Shown: positions 8,710-16,857 of the stretch, piece after piece
Layout of the letters: every line of letters begins with the position of its first letter
How positions within the stretch are numbered: position 1 is the stretch's first letter
DNA from: Mucilaginibacter aquaedulcis
Lineage (GTDB): Bacteria > Bacteroidota > Bacteroidia > Sphingobacteriales > Sphingobacteriaceae
Reading direction: 5' to 3'
DNA length: 51,415 nucleotides
Assembly: GCF_030409325.1 (NCBI RefSeq)
Contig: NZ_JAUFPR010000007.1
Coordinates: forward strand, 1-51,415
Notes under the pieces: model-generated
The model's database searches: none
What the model saw: the letters and a program-made list of their open reading frames with translations, nothing else
Told to the model about the DNA's origin: nothing
Translations under genes and position numbers: made by a program

Positions 8710-9225
8710 TTATTCCCTGGCTTTCTTTTGTTCTCTCAGCATTTGTCCGTAATCCATTCGGCGGGCCATAGCACTAATGGTACTGGCTATTCGATTAGCC
8801 CGGGTAGATTCGGTTTTGGCGCTATCAATCCATTTGATAAAATAACCCCTATGACTTTCGGCCAGACTATTGAAAAACTCCCAGGCTTCGGGTTGTTCAT
8901 ATTCAAAGCATTCCTGCAGATCGGCAGGTATTACATATTTGAAATCATCATCAGGTTCCAGCTGTACCCGCAGCATAGCGCCGCGGTGTTTGTGAAGATT
9001 TTTGCATACCTCACGTTTTAAGGCCATTATAAAATTGCCCTCACCAATAGGCATTAAAGCCATTCCACGAATGGGTAGCTCATCCAGTTTACCCTTTACC
9101 CGGAACGATTTTCTGTTTCCGGGCTTCATTTGCAGGGCCACATCGGCCGGAACTTCAATGTATGTCCAACCGGTTTTTTCGCCCTGTTCGCCAAATTGTA
9201 AAATAATGGTAGTAAAATCAACCAT
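8710..9225 (-). CDS. YdeI/OmdA-family protein with DUF1905 domain
   Basis: A 171-residue soluble protein. Residues about 5-90 resemble DUF1905 (GWTYIEVPADVA, then KGKLDELPIRGMALMPIGEG) and the C-terminal half resembles the YdeI/OmpD-associated bacteriocin-protection family (LQECFEYEQPEAWEFFNSL, RGYFIKWIDSAKTESTRANR). Biochemical function is not known for the family. It lies 64 bp upstream of the MarR regulator on the same strand, with the operator palindrome between, so it is probably a separate unit that could read through into hut. Confidence 0.8.
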   Translation of the reverse strand: MVDFTTIILQFGEQGEKTGWTYIEVPADVALQMKPGNRKSFRVKGKLDELPIRGMALMPIGEGNFIMALKREVCKNLHKHRGAMLRVQLEPDDDFKYVIPADLQECFEYEQPEAWEFFNSLAESHRGYFIKWIDSAKTESTRANRIASTISAMARRMDYGQMLREQKKARE

Positions 9226-9401
9226 AGAGGTTAGCGTATGGTACTTTTTATTGCCAAGTATTTAAAATAACCCGCAATATGTTAAATGATTGTTAAATCG
9301 TGAATATTTATTAGATAATCTGTAACGCAGGCTATACTTCTGCTGTCTTATGAGTATAAAATTAATTAATAATAATCATTCAATCATTAATATCAAATAC
9401 A

Positions 9402-9830
9402 ATGAAAACCTTAAAATCAATAGTACTCGGATTAGCTTTACTTGTAGTTTGCAGCGTTGCAAAAGCAAATACATATACAGATGGTGACAACTTAACCAAA
9501 AACTACGCCATCAATACTTACATCGACGCCATGACACATGGTAAAGTAAAAAACTTTAGCGAAGTAGTAGATTCGGATGCTAAATTCAGCATGCTACGCG
9601 GTACTAAAGTATTAAATTTTTCAAAGGACGAAATTCTTGAATCATTAAATGCTTCAAAAAATACAGAGCAGGAATGTACTACCACCACCACTATTGTTGA
9701 AAGCAACGAAGCTATGGCAGTAGTAAAAGTTGATATGCAGTTTGAAGGCTTTTTACGCACCAATATGGTAACCGTTACTAACACCGGTAAAGGCTGGAAA
9801 ATAACCAATGTATACAGCGTATTTAAATAA
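9402..9830 (+). CDS. Secreted NTF2-like protein, putative lumazine-binding type
   Basis: The protein has 142 residues with a clear signal peptide (MKTLKSIVLGLALLVVC, then cleavage near AKA). The mature part has the NTF2/SnoaL-like pattern often annotated as putative lumazine-binding: an N-terminal helix, a DAKF-SMLRG segment, and a C-terminal ATVKV-type strand pair ending in TNTGKGWKITNVYSVFK. No catalytic residues can be assigned. It is a single-gene unit with its own terminator, divergent from the YdeI-like gene. The specific function is unknown. Confidence 0.75.
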   Translation: MKTLKSIVLGLALLVVCSVAKANTYTDGDNLTKNYAINTYIDAMTHGKVKNFSEVVDSDAKFSMLRGTKVLNFSKDEILESLNASKNTEQECTTTTTIVESNEAMAVVKVDMQFEGFLRTNMVTVTNTGKGWKITNVYSVFK

Positions 9831-9870
9831 GTTTAGTTTTAGTTTAGTGTTAATATGTATGTAAGTAAGA

Positions 9871-9897
9871 GGTCCCGCTGTGCGGGGCCTTTTTTTT
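9871..9897 (+). terminator. Rho-independent terminator
   Basis: Stem GGTCCCGC / GCGGGGCC (one wobble) with a TGT loop, followed by eight T. It terminates the NTF2-like gene 40 nt after its stop codon. Confidence 0.85.
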
Positions 9898-9936
9898 GCC
9901 ACATCCAACCCTCTCCTTTGGATTGGGCTTTATATA

Positions 9937-10596
9937 TTAATTTACCAGCGGCTGCAACACGGCCTGCCATTTATCATAACCTTTAGGATTAAGATGCAGA
10001 TAATCACTCTTGAACAAGCTTGAATCAGGGCCGGTGGTACCTGGTTTGTATATGGCAGGCACCAGGTTTACAAAATGGCTATGCGGCTTATTTTGCAGAT
10101 AGCCTTTTATCAGCTCATTTGCTTTGGCTACTTCGGCATAATATTTTGCACGTACAGGGCTCGGTTTTATCGACATATAATAGATCTCCGTTCCGGGTAG
10201 TTTCTGGTGGATCATCTCCCATAGCTTGGTAAACTCTTCCGAAACAAATGCGGCTGGCTTACCATCGGCAATGTCATTTTCGCCGGCGTAAATAAATATT
10301 TTGCGCGGCTGGTACGGGAACAATATGTAAGGTGTATAATAATCAACCAATTGCGCTATGGTTGATCCGCCAACTCCCCGCTTAATGATCGGTTTATCGG
10401 CAAAGCGTTGTTCCAGATCGGCCCAGAGACGGATGGATGAGCTGCCGATAAACAATATGCCGTTAGGTTTAGGAAAGCTTAAACTATCCTGATGTTTAAA
10501 GGCCCTGATCTCATTATCAAATGGGAAACCCTGCTGGGCAAACACATTCGACGCAAAAATACAGCCCAGGAAAAATAATAACAGTTTTGATTTCAT
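9937..10596 (-). CDS. Exported SGNH/GDSL-family hydrolase
   Basis: A 219-residue protein with a signal peptide (MKSKLLLFFLGCIFASNVFAQ). SGNH blocks are visible: block I GILFIGSSSIRLW with the nucleophile serine (about residue 52), the block II glycine in RGVGGST, block III IYAGENDIADG with the oxyanion asparagine, and block V DYLHLNPKGY with the catalytic Asp and His. Such enzymes are esterases or lipases, often acting on acetylated glycans; the substrate is not known. Its start lies 3 bp after the stop of the cytidine deaminase gene, so the two are probably co-transcribed although their functions do not obviously match. Confidence 0.88.
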   Translation of the reverse strand: MKSKLLLFFLGCIFASNVFAQQGFPFDNEIRAFKHQDSLSFPKPNGILFIGSSSIRLWADLEQRFADKPIIKRGVGGSTIAQLVDYYTPYILFPYQPRKIFIYAGENDIADGKPAAFVSEEFTKLWEMIHQKLPGTEIYYMSIKPSPVRAKYYAEVAKANELIKGYLQNKPHSHFVNLVPAIYKPGTTGPDSSLFKSDYLHLNPKGYDKWQAVLQPLVN

Positions 10597-10599
10597 GGT

Positions 10600-11088
10600 T
10601 TATGTAGTTAGTCGTTCTTCAAAAAATAAAAAGGGTAGCTGGTTTTCTATTCCCTTTATTACCCATACCGGCCCTTCTTCTACATATAAGATGATCTTGA
10701 TGGGTTTGTTCTGTTTTTTTTCAACTTCGGCCAGTACCTGCAGGCATGAGCCGCATGATGTTACCGGTTTTGAAAGCTGAAATTCATTTGTTTGAGCTGT
10801 AACTGCCATAGCCTCAACCGGGTCATCAGGATGATTGGCACCCCAGTAAAACAGCGCTACACGCTCGGCGCAGAGGCCCGAAGGGTAGGCCACATTTTCC
10901 TGGTTACTACCATAAACTATCTTTCCGCTTTGCAGGCGCAGCGCGGCCCCTACCCTAAACTTTGAATATGGTGAATGCGAATTTTTTAATGCATTGGCCG
11001 CCTCAACACACAAATCATAATCGGCGGTTTCCAGTTCTTTTATCGAATCATATTCGTCAAAAGCAATTTTTATCTCGTGGTTAATCAT
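10600..11088 (-). CDS. cdd: Cytidine deaminase
   Basis: A 162-residue homotetrameric-type cytidine deaminase that converts cytidine or deoxycytidine to the uridine form in pyrimidine salvage. HSPYSKFRVGAAL and NQENVAYPSGLCAER carry the substrate-binding Asn-Glu and the first zinc ligand with the catalytic Glu; TSCGSCLQVLAE supplies the other two zinc cysteines. It is slightly longer than the usual 130-150 residues because of an N-terminal extension of about 20 residues. It is the first gene of a two-gene unit with the SGNH hydrolase. A short C-run/G-run hairpin lies immediately upstream. Confidence 0.95.
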   Translation of the reverse strand: MINHEIKIAFDEYDSIKELETADYDLCVEAANALKNSHSPYSKFRVGAALRLQSGKIVYGSNQENVAYPSGLCAERVALFYWGANHPDDPVEAMAVTAQTNEFQLSKPVTSCGSCLQVLAEVEKKQNKPIKIILYVEEGPVWVIKGIENQLPFLFFEERLTT

Positions 11089-11589
11089 AATTATCCCCCC
11101 ATCAAAAAACCGGGGGAAACAATATAAGGATTATTTTATAAGATCAAAGCATTATTCAAAATTGGAGTGTTTTTGAACCGTCAATTTTATCCTTGCCAAA
11201 CTTTTTAAAATTGTTTTTTAACACTTTTTGATTCAGTTATTGATCAAAAAACAATCAAAATTCTGTGTTTTTTGATAAAAAGAACCTTTTTAACTCATTT
11301 TGATGGCATTTTTGGATGTTTTAAAAGCTTTAAAAAGTTTTAATTAATTGACAATCAATTCAATGAACAAATATTGGACTATTTTCACCACTTGGGTTCT
11401 TAAACAATCAGCCCGCTTCTCTGCAATATCAGAAAGGCGGGCTGCTATGATATAAAGATACGAAATATTGGGCACAATTGCTATTTTAGGTTACGTGCCT
11501 ACGGCGCGGTACAAATGGTGTTTACATTGGCTGCAAAGCTTTAACCCCCGACGGGGTTTGTTCATCCTGATTATGAAAAAAATCTGACC
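11089..11589. other. Intergenic, AT-rich with a GC-rich hairpin
   Basis: No coding frame is convincing. From about 11190 to 11370 the sequence is very AT-rich with many short T and A runs. A hairpin with arms CAGCCCGC and GCGGGCTG lies at about 11409-11444 without a T run. The stretch from about 11490 to 11570, including ACCCCCGACGGGGTT, looks like the end of another dispersed repeat. Confidence 0.5.
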
Positions 11590-11725
11590 AATCCTTTAAT
11601 CCCATAAATCGTGGTTCAAACAAAAAAAGAGGCACATGTAATGTACCTCTTTAAATTCCAATTAATCATATCGGAAAAGGAAAATCCAACTAATCCCTTA
11701 ATCCCAAAAATCCTGGTTCAGACAA
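11590..11725. repeat. Family G repeat, two direct copies
   Basis: Two direct copies of a block reading AATCC-(ct)TTAATCCCA-AAATC-TGGTTCA-ACAAA lie about 100 bp apart (about 11590-11625 and 11692-11725). They end in the same TGGTTCAGACAA word that terminates the family G inverted repeats at 19451, 29263 and 39190. Confidence 0.65.
11621..11653 (-). terminator. Terminator downstream of parE
   Basis: On the minus strand, 12-bp arms (11641-11652 and 11626-11637, one G-T wobble) are followed by a run of T, 85 nt after the parE stop codon. The stem also resembles the family H repeats near 24.7 and 25.4 kb. Confidence 0.7.
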
Positions 11726-11737
11726 ACAATCTGACAA

Positions 11738-13633
11738 TTACACCGCTACCGGCAAAGCTAAATCATCTGCTTCTACGGCAATCAGCGGGTTGATGCTTTC
11801 ATCATCTTTTTCAACCCTGAGGTTATTTACAATGTGCAGTTGGCGGCTTGGGGTGTTTTTACCCATAAAGTACTCCAACAAGCCCTTGATGTTGGCATCT
11901 TTCAGTATCACCGGATCAAGGCGGATATCTTTACCTATAAATAAGCCGAACTCATCAGGTGATATTTCTCCTAAACCTTTAAATCGGGTTATCTCTGGCT
12001 TGTTGCCCAGCTTGGCAATGGCGTTTTTTCGTTCTTCATCGCTGTAGCAATAAATAGTTTCCTTTTTATTACGTACACGGAAAAGCGGTGTTTGCAAAAT
12101 GAACACATGCCCTGCCTTTACCAGGTCAGGGAAAAACTGCAAAAAGAACGTCATGAGTAGCAGGCGGATGTGCATACCATCCACATCGGCATCGGTAGCT
12201 ATTACGATATTGTTGTAGCGTAACGCATCAAGACCATCCTCAATGTTCAGGGCGTGCTGCAGCAGGTTAAACTCTTCATTTTCATAAACCACCTTTTTGG
12301 TAAGCCCGTAGCAGTTTAGCGGTTTACCCTTTAAGCTGAAAACAGCCTGCGTCATCACATCGCGCGATTTGGTGATGGATCCGCTGGCCGAGTCACCTTC
12401 CGTAATAAACAGGGTAGTATCCTGGCGGCGCTCGTGCGTATCTTCAAAGTGCAGCTTACAATCGCGCAGTTTGCGGTTATGTAATGATGCCTTTTTAGCA
12501 CGTTCGTTGGCCAGTTTTTTGATACCGGCAATATCCTTACGCTCACGTTCCGATTGCAGAATGCGTTTCAGCAATGCATCGGCAGCAGCCTGGTTTTTAT
12601 GGAGGTAGTTATCTAATTCCTTTTTAACAAAATCATTGATGAAACCACGAACCGACGGGCCTTCCGGACCAATATTTTGCGAACCCAGCTTGGTTTTAGT
12701 CTGCGATTCAAATACCGGCTCCTGTACTTTAATAGCAATGGCTGCTACTATAGATGCACGGATATCAGCAGCGTCATATTCTTTTTTATAAAACTCGCGC
12801 ACGGTTTTAACCACTGCCTCACGGAAAGCCGCCTGGTGGGTGCCGCCCTGTGTAGTGTTTTGGCCGTTCACAAACGAGTAGTATTCTTCGCCGTAAGCCT
12901 GGCCGTGGGTCATGGCTATCTCAATATCTTCGCCTTTAAGGTGAATGATAGGATAACGCAGCGTTTCGGCATCGGTATGGCGGGTAAGCAGATCATAAAG
13001 ACCCCGCTCTGAAAAATATTTTTGTCCGTTAAAGTTAAGTGTAAGCCCAGAGTTCAGATACACGTAATTCCAGATCATGCTCTCAACAAACTCAGGTATA
13101 AAGCGGTAGTGCCTGAAAATGGTATCGTCGGGCGTAAAGTTTATCGCAGTACCGTTGCGTTGAGTAGTGTCTTTTTCCGCCTCATCGCGAATCAGCTCAC
13201 CTTTGGCAAATTCAGCCAGTTTGGTACGGCCATCGCGGTATGATTGTACCACAAACGCATTTGAGAGGGCGTTAACTGCCTTGGTACCCACACCATTTAA
13301 ACCTACTGATTTTTGAAAGGCCTTGCTGTCATATTTACCACCGGTATTAATTTTTGATACGCAATCAATCACTTTACCCAGCGGGATACCACGGCCATAA
13401 TCACGAACAGATACTTTGTGATCGCTCATGTTTACTTCAATGGTTCTGCCCGATCCCATTACAAACTCATCAATGGAGTTATCAATGATCTCTTTAAGCA
13501 ATACATAAACACCATCATCATAAGCTGAACCATCGCCCAGTTTACCGATATACATACCGGGGCGTAAACGGATGTGTTCCTTCCAATCCAGCGAGCGGAT
13601 ACTATCTTCACTATAATTAACTGCGTCTGCCAT
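11738..13633 (-). CDS. parE: DNA topoisomerase IV subunit B
   Basis: A 631-residue type IIA topoisomerase ATPase subunit. The GHKL ATP-binding domain carries LLKEIIDNSIDEF and VRDYGRGIPLG near the N terminus, then GLNGVGTKAVNALS; the TOPRIM domain has LFITEGDSASGS and IATDADVDGMHIRLLL, and RFKGLGEISPDEF lies near the C terminus. The length fits the ParE of Bacteroidota rather than the longer GyrB. With ParC it decatenates chromosomes; no parC gene is next to it in this window. A -7 box (TATTTTTG, minus strand) lies 43 bp upstream and a terminator downstream, so it is probably monocistronic. Confidence 0.9.
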   Translation of the reverse strand: MADAVNYSEDSIRSLDWKEHIRLRPGMYIGKLGDGSAYDDGVYVLLKEIIDNSIDEFVMGSGRTIEVNMSDHKVSVRDYGRGIPLGKVIDCVSKINTGGKYDSKAFQKSVGLNGVGTKAVNALSNAFVVQSYRDGRTKLAEFAKGELIRDEAEKDTTQRNGTAINFTPDDTIFRHYRFIPEFVESMIWNYVYLNSGLTLNFNGQKYFSERGLYDLLTRHTDAETLRYPIIHLKGEDIEIAMTHGQAYGEEYYSFVNGQNTTQGGTHQAAFREAVVKTVREFYKKEYDAADIRASIVAAIAIKVQEPVFESQTKTKLGSQNIGPEGPSVRGFINDFVKKELDNYLHKNQAAADALLKRILQSERERKDIAGIKKLANERAKKASLHNRKLRDCKLHFEDTHERRQDTTLFITEGDSASGSITKSRDVMTQAVFSLKGKPLNCYGLTKKVVYENEEFNLLQHALNIEDGLDALRYNNIVIATDADVDGMHIRLLLMTFFLQFFPDLVKAGHVFILQTPLFRVRNKKETIYCYSDEERKNAIAKLGNKPEITRFKGLGEISPDEFGLFIGKDIRLDPVILKDANIKGLLEYFMGKNTPSRQLHIVNNLRVEKDDESINPLIAVEADDLALPVAV

Positions 13634-13675
13634 TTACAAAGTGGATTTAAAAAAAAGCGCAAAATGCACCTCATG

Positions 13676-13683
13676 CAAAAATA
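13676..13683 (-). promoter_or_regulatory. Probable -7 box of parE
   Basis: TATTTTTG on the minus strand matches the Bacteroidota TAnnTTTG -7 motif and would give a leader of about 35-40 nt. A TTTTG word lies about 23 nt further upstream, slightly far for a -33 element. Confidence 0.45.
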
Positions 13684-13805
13684 TAGTTTCGGTTCCGAAC
13701 TTTTGATTCAAAACTGTCAACTTATCAACATTTGTAATTTTGATAATGGTAAGTGGTAAAATAAAGGTTTGATTCACTCAGGCTTGAAGATTGCCTGGTG
13801 CAGTT

Positions 13806-13947
13806 GACTCACCCCGACACCGCTTCGCTGGTCGACCCTCTCTTCGGCTTCGCCGGAAAGAGGGCGCGGAGAAAAAAAGAAAAATAAAACCCCTCTTTGC
13901 CCAAAGGGCAGAGAGGGGTGACAAGCGTAGCGAAGTCGGGGTGAGTC
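13806..13947. repeat. Family D large palindrome, copy 1
   Basis: Perfect 13-bp outer arms (GACTCACCCCGAC and its complement at 13935-13947) continue as CCGCTTCGCT and AGCGTAGCG. They enclose hairpins TCTTCGGCTTCGCCGGAAAGA and CCCCTCTTTGCCCAAAGGGC-type. Copy 2 follows after 40 bp, and a diverged third copy is at about 30120-30270. Confidence 0.85.
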
Positions 13948-13987
13948 GACCATACGATAATCAAATAGCAAGTTACAAGCGTAATCA

Positions 13988-14135
13988 ACTCACCCCGACA
14001 CCGCTTCGCTGGTCGGCTCTCTCTTCGGCTTCGCCGGAAAGAGGGCGCGGAGAAAAAAAGAAAAGAAAAAGAAAAACCCCTCTTTGCCCGAAGGGCAGAG
14101 AGGGGTGACAAGCGTAGCGCAGTCGGGGTGAGTCG
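13988..14135. repeat. Family D large palindrome, copy 2
   Basis: Nearly identical to copy 1 over about 145 bp, in the same orientation, with arms at 13988-13999 and 14122-14133. It differs mainly in the A-rich internal tract length. It ends about 30 bp before the stop codon of the next minus-strand gene. Confidence 0.85.
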
Positions 14136-14163
14136 ACTAAAAAAACAACCCCGGCTAACATCC

Positions 14164-14850
14164 TTAAACTTTAAACTTAAGGCAGTTAGTGGCCCTGTCA
14201 ATATTTTTAAAAAACTCGGGATCTTTCTCGTTAGTAAAGCAAACCATTACAATGGTGCCTGTATGGTTGCGCTGCAGGGTAATAAGCAGGGCGTATTTGT
14301 AATGTTTGGTGGCAGGCAGATCGAGCAGGTTAAGCAGGTATGATTTTCCGGCATCGGCATTGTAGCGAGTTAATACGTTTTGCGGCATGTTGCGCACAAA
14401 GTAATTCCTGTCGCCGGTAAAGGCAGTGGCATGGGCCTTACCCATATCTATATATAACGAATCGGGATTAGCCAACTCCTTTCCATTATCACTATCCGCA
14501 CGTTCGTAACTGGCCCAGTTTTCTTTCTGCGATTTTACCTGGAACCAAACCTCAAAATCTTTCCCTGGCATTTGCATGGCATAGTCAAAGGAAAAATCTT
14601 CGTTATTAACAGCACGTATCTCTTTAAATCCTTTTGGAAAAGTAAAAGCAACATTGGCCTGGTTCAACAATACTGAAAACTCTCTGAACTGGGCGCTCCC
14701 CTGAACTTTTGCCTGTTCGGCAACCAATGTTTTACGCTTAGCCGGTTTTAATGAATGGGATTCTGTTACCTGAGCTTCACCAGCGGTAACAAAAAATAAA
14801 AGCACAAACTGTATAAATAGTTGCCTGGTCAGTTTAACAATAGCTTTCAT
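14164..14850 (-). CDS. Hypothetical exported protein
   Basis: No family is recognised. Starting at MKAIVKLTRQ (14850) the product has 228 residues and begins with a signal peptide, a hydrophobic run LFIQFVLLFFVTAG ending before EAQ. A frame five codons longer also exists but weakens the signal peptide. The mature part is mixed alpha/beta with repeated aromatic residues, a FTFPKGFKEI segment and a single cysteine pair region near the C terminus (MVCFTNEKDPEFFKNI, then NCLKF). It stands alone, between the tandem palindromes downstream and a divergent GNAT gene upstream. It is probably periplasmic or surface-exposed. Confidence 0.7.
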   Translation of the reverse strand: MKAIVKLTRQLFIQFVLLFFVTAGEAQVTESHSLKPAKRKTLVAEQAKVQGSAQFREFSVLLNQANVAFTFPKGFKEIRAVNNEDFSFDYAMQMPGKDFEVWFQVKSQKENWASYERADSDNGKELANPDSLYIDMGKAHATAFTGDRNYFVRNMPQNVLTRYNADAGKSYLLNLLDLPATKHYKYALLITLQRNHTGTIVMVCFTNEKDPEFFKNIDRATNCLKFKV

Positions 14851-15158
14851 TTCGGGGCGAAACACAACGTGCTTTAAAGTAACTTTATAAAAATTGTATA
14901 AAAGTAGGAATACAAATCAAAACTAATTAAAAATTTAAGCAAATAGACAAAGGCCAGCTGCTTTTGACTATTCATTTTAACCGTATTACAAACGGATGAT
15001 TGTTCAATTTATTTGAGCCGCAAACAAATATCATCAATTAAAATTACTTATGTTAGTGATACTGACTCTTGCTTTTATCTTTACATCAGATGCAAACAAG
15101 GCCGGTATGTTACCGTTTAATTGTTTTTTTGTTACACCTCATAACCGCACCATAATAT

Positions 15159-15452
15159 ATGAAATATCCTGATATTCCACTAATTGATAATGAGCCCATA
15201 CATAATTATGAACTTATAGTTGACGGAACCCGCTCTTTTGTTGATTACAAAAAAAGAGGCGACAATGTATACCTCATCCACACTGAGGTTCCTGAAGAAA
15301 TGGAAGGCAAAGGTATAGCTGCCGATCTGGTTGAAAAAACTTTCCTGTACCTGGAGCAGCATAATTTAAAAATGGTACCGCTTTGTGCCTACATCATATC
15401 CTACCTGAAACGCCACCCCGAATGGAACCGCTTAAGGGCCAAGTTTGATTGA
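15159..15452 (+). CDS. Small GNAT-family acetyltransferase (YjdJ-type)
   Basis: A 97-residue protein of the short GNAT group (PF14542-like). EVPEEMEGKGIAADLVEKTF is the acetyl-CoA binding segment (Q/RxxGxG/A variant GKGIA) and CAYIISYLKRHPEW is the typical C-terminal signature. Substrates of this group are not established. It stands alone on the plus strand; a TATCTTTA sequence about 85 bp upstream is an imperfect -7 box. Confidence 0.85.
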   Translation: MKYPDIPLIDNEPIHNYELIVDGTRSFVDYKKRGDNVYLIHTEVPEEMEGKGIAADLVEKTFLYLEQHNLKMVPLCAYIISYLKRHPEWNRLRAKFD

Positions 15453-15478
15453 GGCATTTACGGTTAGCTTAAACATCA

Positions 15479-15567
15479 TGTCATTGCGAGCGAAGCGTGG
15501 CAATCGCACAGAGGCTGAGAGAATAACATAGTTCGCGATTGCTTCGTCGTTCCTCCTCGCAATGACA
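15479..15567. repeat. Family E palindrome (TGTCATTGCGAG)
   Basis: Perfect 12-bp arms TGTCATTGCGAG / CTCGCAATGACA enclose CGAAGC...GCTTCG-type inner arms. Related but diverged copies lie at about 22190-22290 and, in part, at 1619-1648 and 39300-39340. Confidence 0.8.
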
Positions 15568-15612
15568 AATTATTATTCAATAATACAAATCCCCGTTCAG
15601 GCAGCCCGTTAA

Positions 15613-16380
15613 TCAATAAGGCGATGTACTCACTGCCGACCAGCCGCCATCTACCACAATGTTTTGCCCGGTAATTTGTTTGGCCTGCGGCGATACCAGG
15701 AACAACACCGCGTTGGCCACATCCTGTACGGTGCCTGCCCTGCCCATAGGGGTGATGCGTGCCCAGGTATCCTGGTAAGCGGCATCTTCCATAGTTCGCT
15801 CAGTTAGGGTGGCTCCCGGAGCTACTGTATTCACCGTGATCTGATGTTCAGACAGTTCAACCACCAGGCTTTTGGCCAGCATCTCGAGCCCGGCCTTGGT
15901 CATGCCGTATGCAGCCAGGTCCTTATGTGCCTGGTGCCCCGTTACCGACGACATGAACAATATGCTCCCCCCGCTTTTTTGATCAATAATTTGCCGTGCC
16001 GCGCGCTGCGCCAAAAAGAAACTCCCCTGCAAATTCAGGTTCATAACGCTTTGTAACGACTTTGCCGGATAATTTAAAAAATCGCCAAATAAGGTAATCC
16101 CGGCATTGGCTATAGCTATGGTGAGCTTGCCAAATTGCTTAACCGCAGTATCAACCATGTGCTGTATAAAGTCAACATCGGCAGCGTCGCCATCCAAAGC
16201 AATACAATTGCCGCTCAGTTTAGTGATGGCCTCGGCAGCATTAGTAGCCAGCTGCGGGTTCACGTCATTAAGCAGTACAGTGCCACCCTGCAGGGCTATT
16301 TGTTTGGCAATTTCAAAACCTATACCCAGTCCAGCGCCGGTTACAATGGCAACCTGTCCGGTAAAATTTCCGTCTGTCAT
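15613..16380 (-). CDS. SDR-family dehydrogenase
   Basis: A 255-residue classical short-chain dehydrogenase/reductase. The NAD(P)-binding TGAGLGIG lies at about residues 15-22 and the NAG motif in IAIANAGIT. The catalytic Ser is in FMSSVTG and the Tyr-Lys in AYGMTKAG; a C-terminal ITGQNIVVDGGWS is also present. An acidic residue after beta-2 (LLNDVNP) favours NAD. It lies downstream of a pentonate-type dehydratase on the same strand, so a sugar or sugar-acid dehydrogenase is likely, though 477 bp of repeats separate them and co-transcription is uncertain. Confidence 0.87.
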   Translation of the reverse strand: MTDGNFTGQVAIVTGAGLGIGFEIAKQIALQGGTVLLNDVNPQLATNAAEAITKLSGNCIALDGDAADVDFIQHMVDTAVKQFGKLTIAIANAGITLFGDFLNYPAKSLQSVMNLNLQGSFFLAQRAARQIIDQKSGGSILFMSSVTGHQAHKDLAAYGMTKAGLEMLAKSLVVELSEHQITVNTVAPGATLTERTMEDAAYQDTWARITPMGRAGTVQDVANAVLFLVSPQAKQITGQNIVVDGGWSAVSTSPY

Positions 16381-16411
16381 ATTTATTTAGGTTGATATAA
16401 TTCATTTTTTC

Positions 16412-16651
16412 ATTCCCCTCTTGAGAGGGGGAGCGTAAGCCAGTGTGTTGGCAGGGGTGTGTTCTTCCGTTTGATAACACACCCCTCCGCCCCTCTCAAG
16501 AGGGGAATCGCACCTGACCCCTGCTTTCAGTCCTTAACCCAATCAATCTTTCCATTTCCCCTCTCGAGAGGGGGAGCGTAAGCCAGTGTGTTGGCAGGGG
16601 TGTGTTCTTCCGTTTGATAACACACCCCTCCGCCCCTCTCAAGAGGGGAAT
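16412..16651. repeat. Family C nested palindrome, two tandem copies
   Basis: Two copies (about 16412-16508 and 16554-16651) in direct orientation share an identical stretch of about 88 bp at an offset of 143 bp. Each has outer arms CCCTCT-GAGAGGGG and inner arms GGGGTGTGTT / AACACACCCC. The copy at 3484-3583 has the same design but a different centre. Confidence 0.88.
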
Positions 16652-16680
16652 CGTACCTGACCTTTTACTTACCAACAAGA

Positions 16681-16738
16681 ACCTCACCCAACCCTCTCCA
16701 AAGGAGAGGGCTTAAAAAAAAAGACTTTAGAGGGGGCT
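16681..16738. repeat. Family A element with internal deletion
   Basis: Starts ACCTCACCCAACCCTCTCC, forms hairpin 1, and after a short A-run continues directly as TTTAGAGGGGGCTTC. Hairpin 2 of the full element is missing. Confidence 0.75.
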
Positions 16739-16857
16739 TCTGCCACTCTACGCTCGCAATGATATATTTATTTCCCCCGCCCTCTTTCCAGCGAAACATC
16801 GTCGGGCGAGTATATTCCGCAATCAATAATTCAATAACTCATTAATTCAACAATTAA

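Noticed and set aside
13804..14138. CRISPR-like array
   Set aside because: Only two long palindromic copies, no short regular spacers and no cas genes.
13791..14201. Open frames of 65-130 codons over the tandem repeats
   Set aside because: They translate low-complexity repeat DNA on both strands and have no gene-like start or composition.
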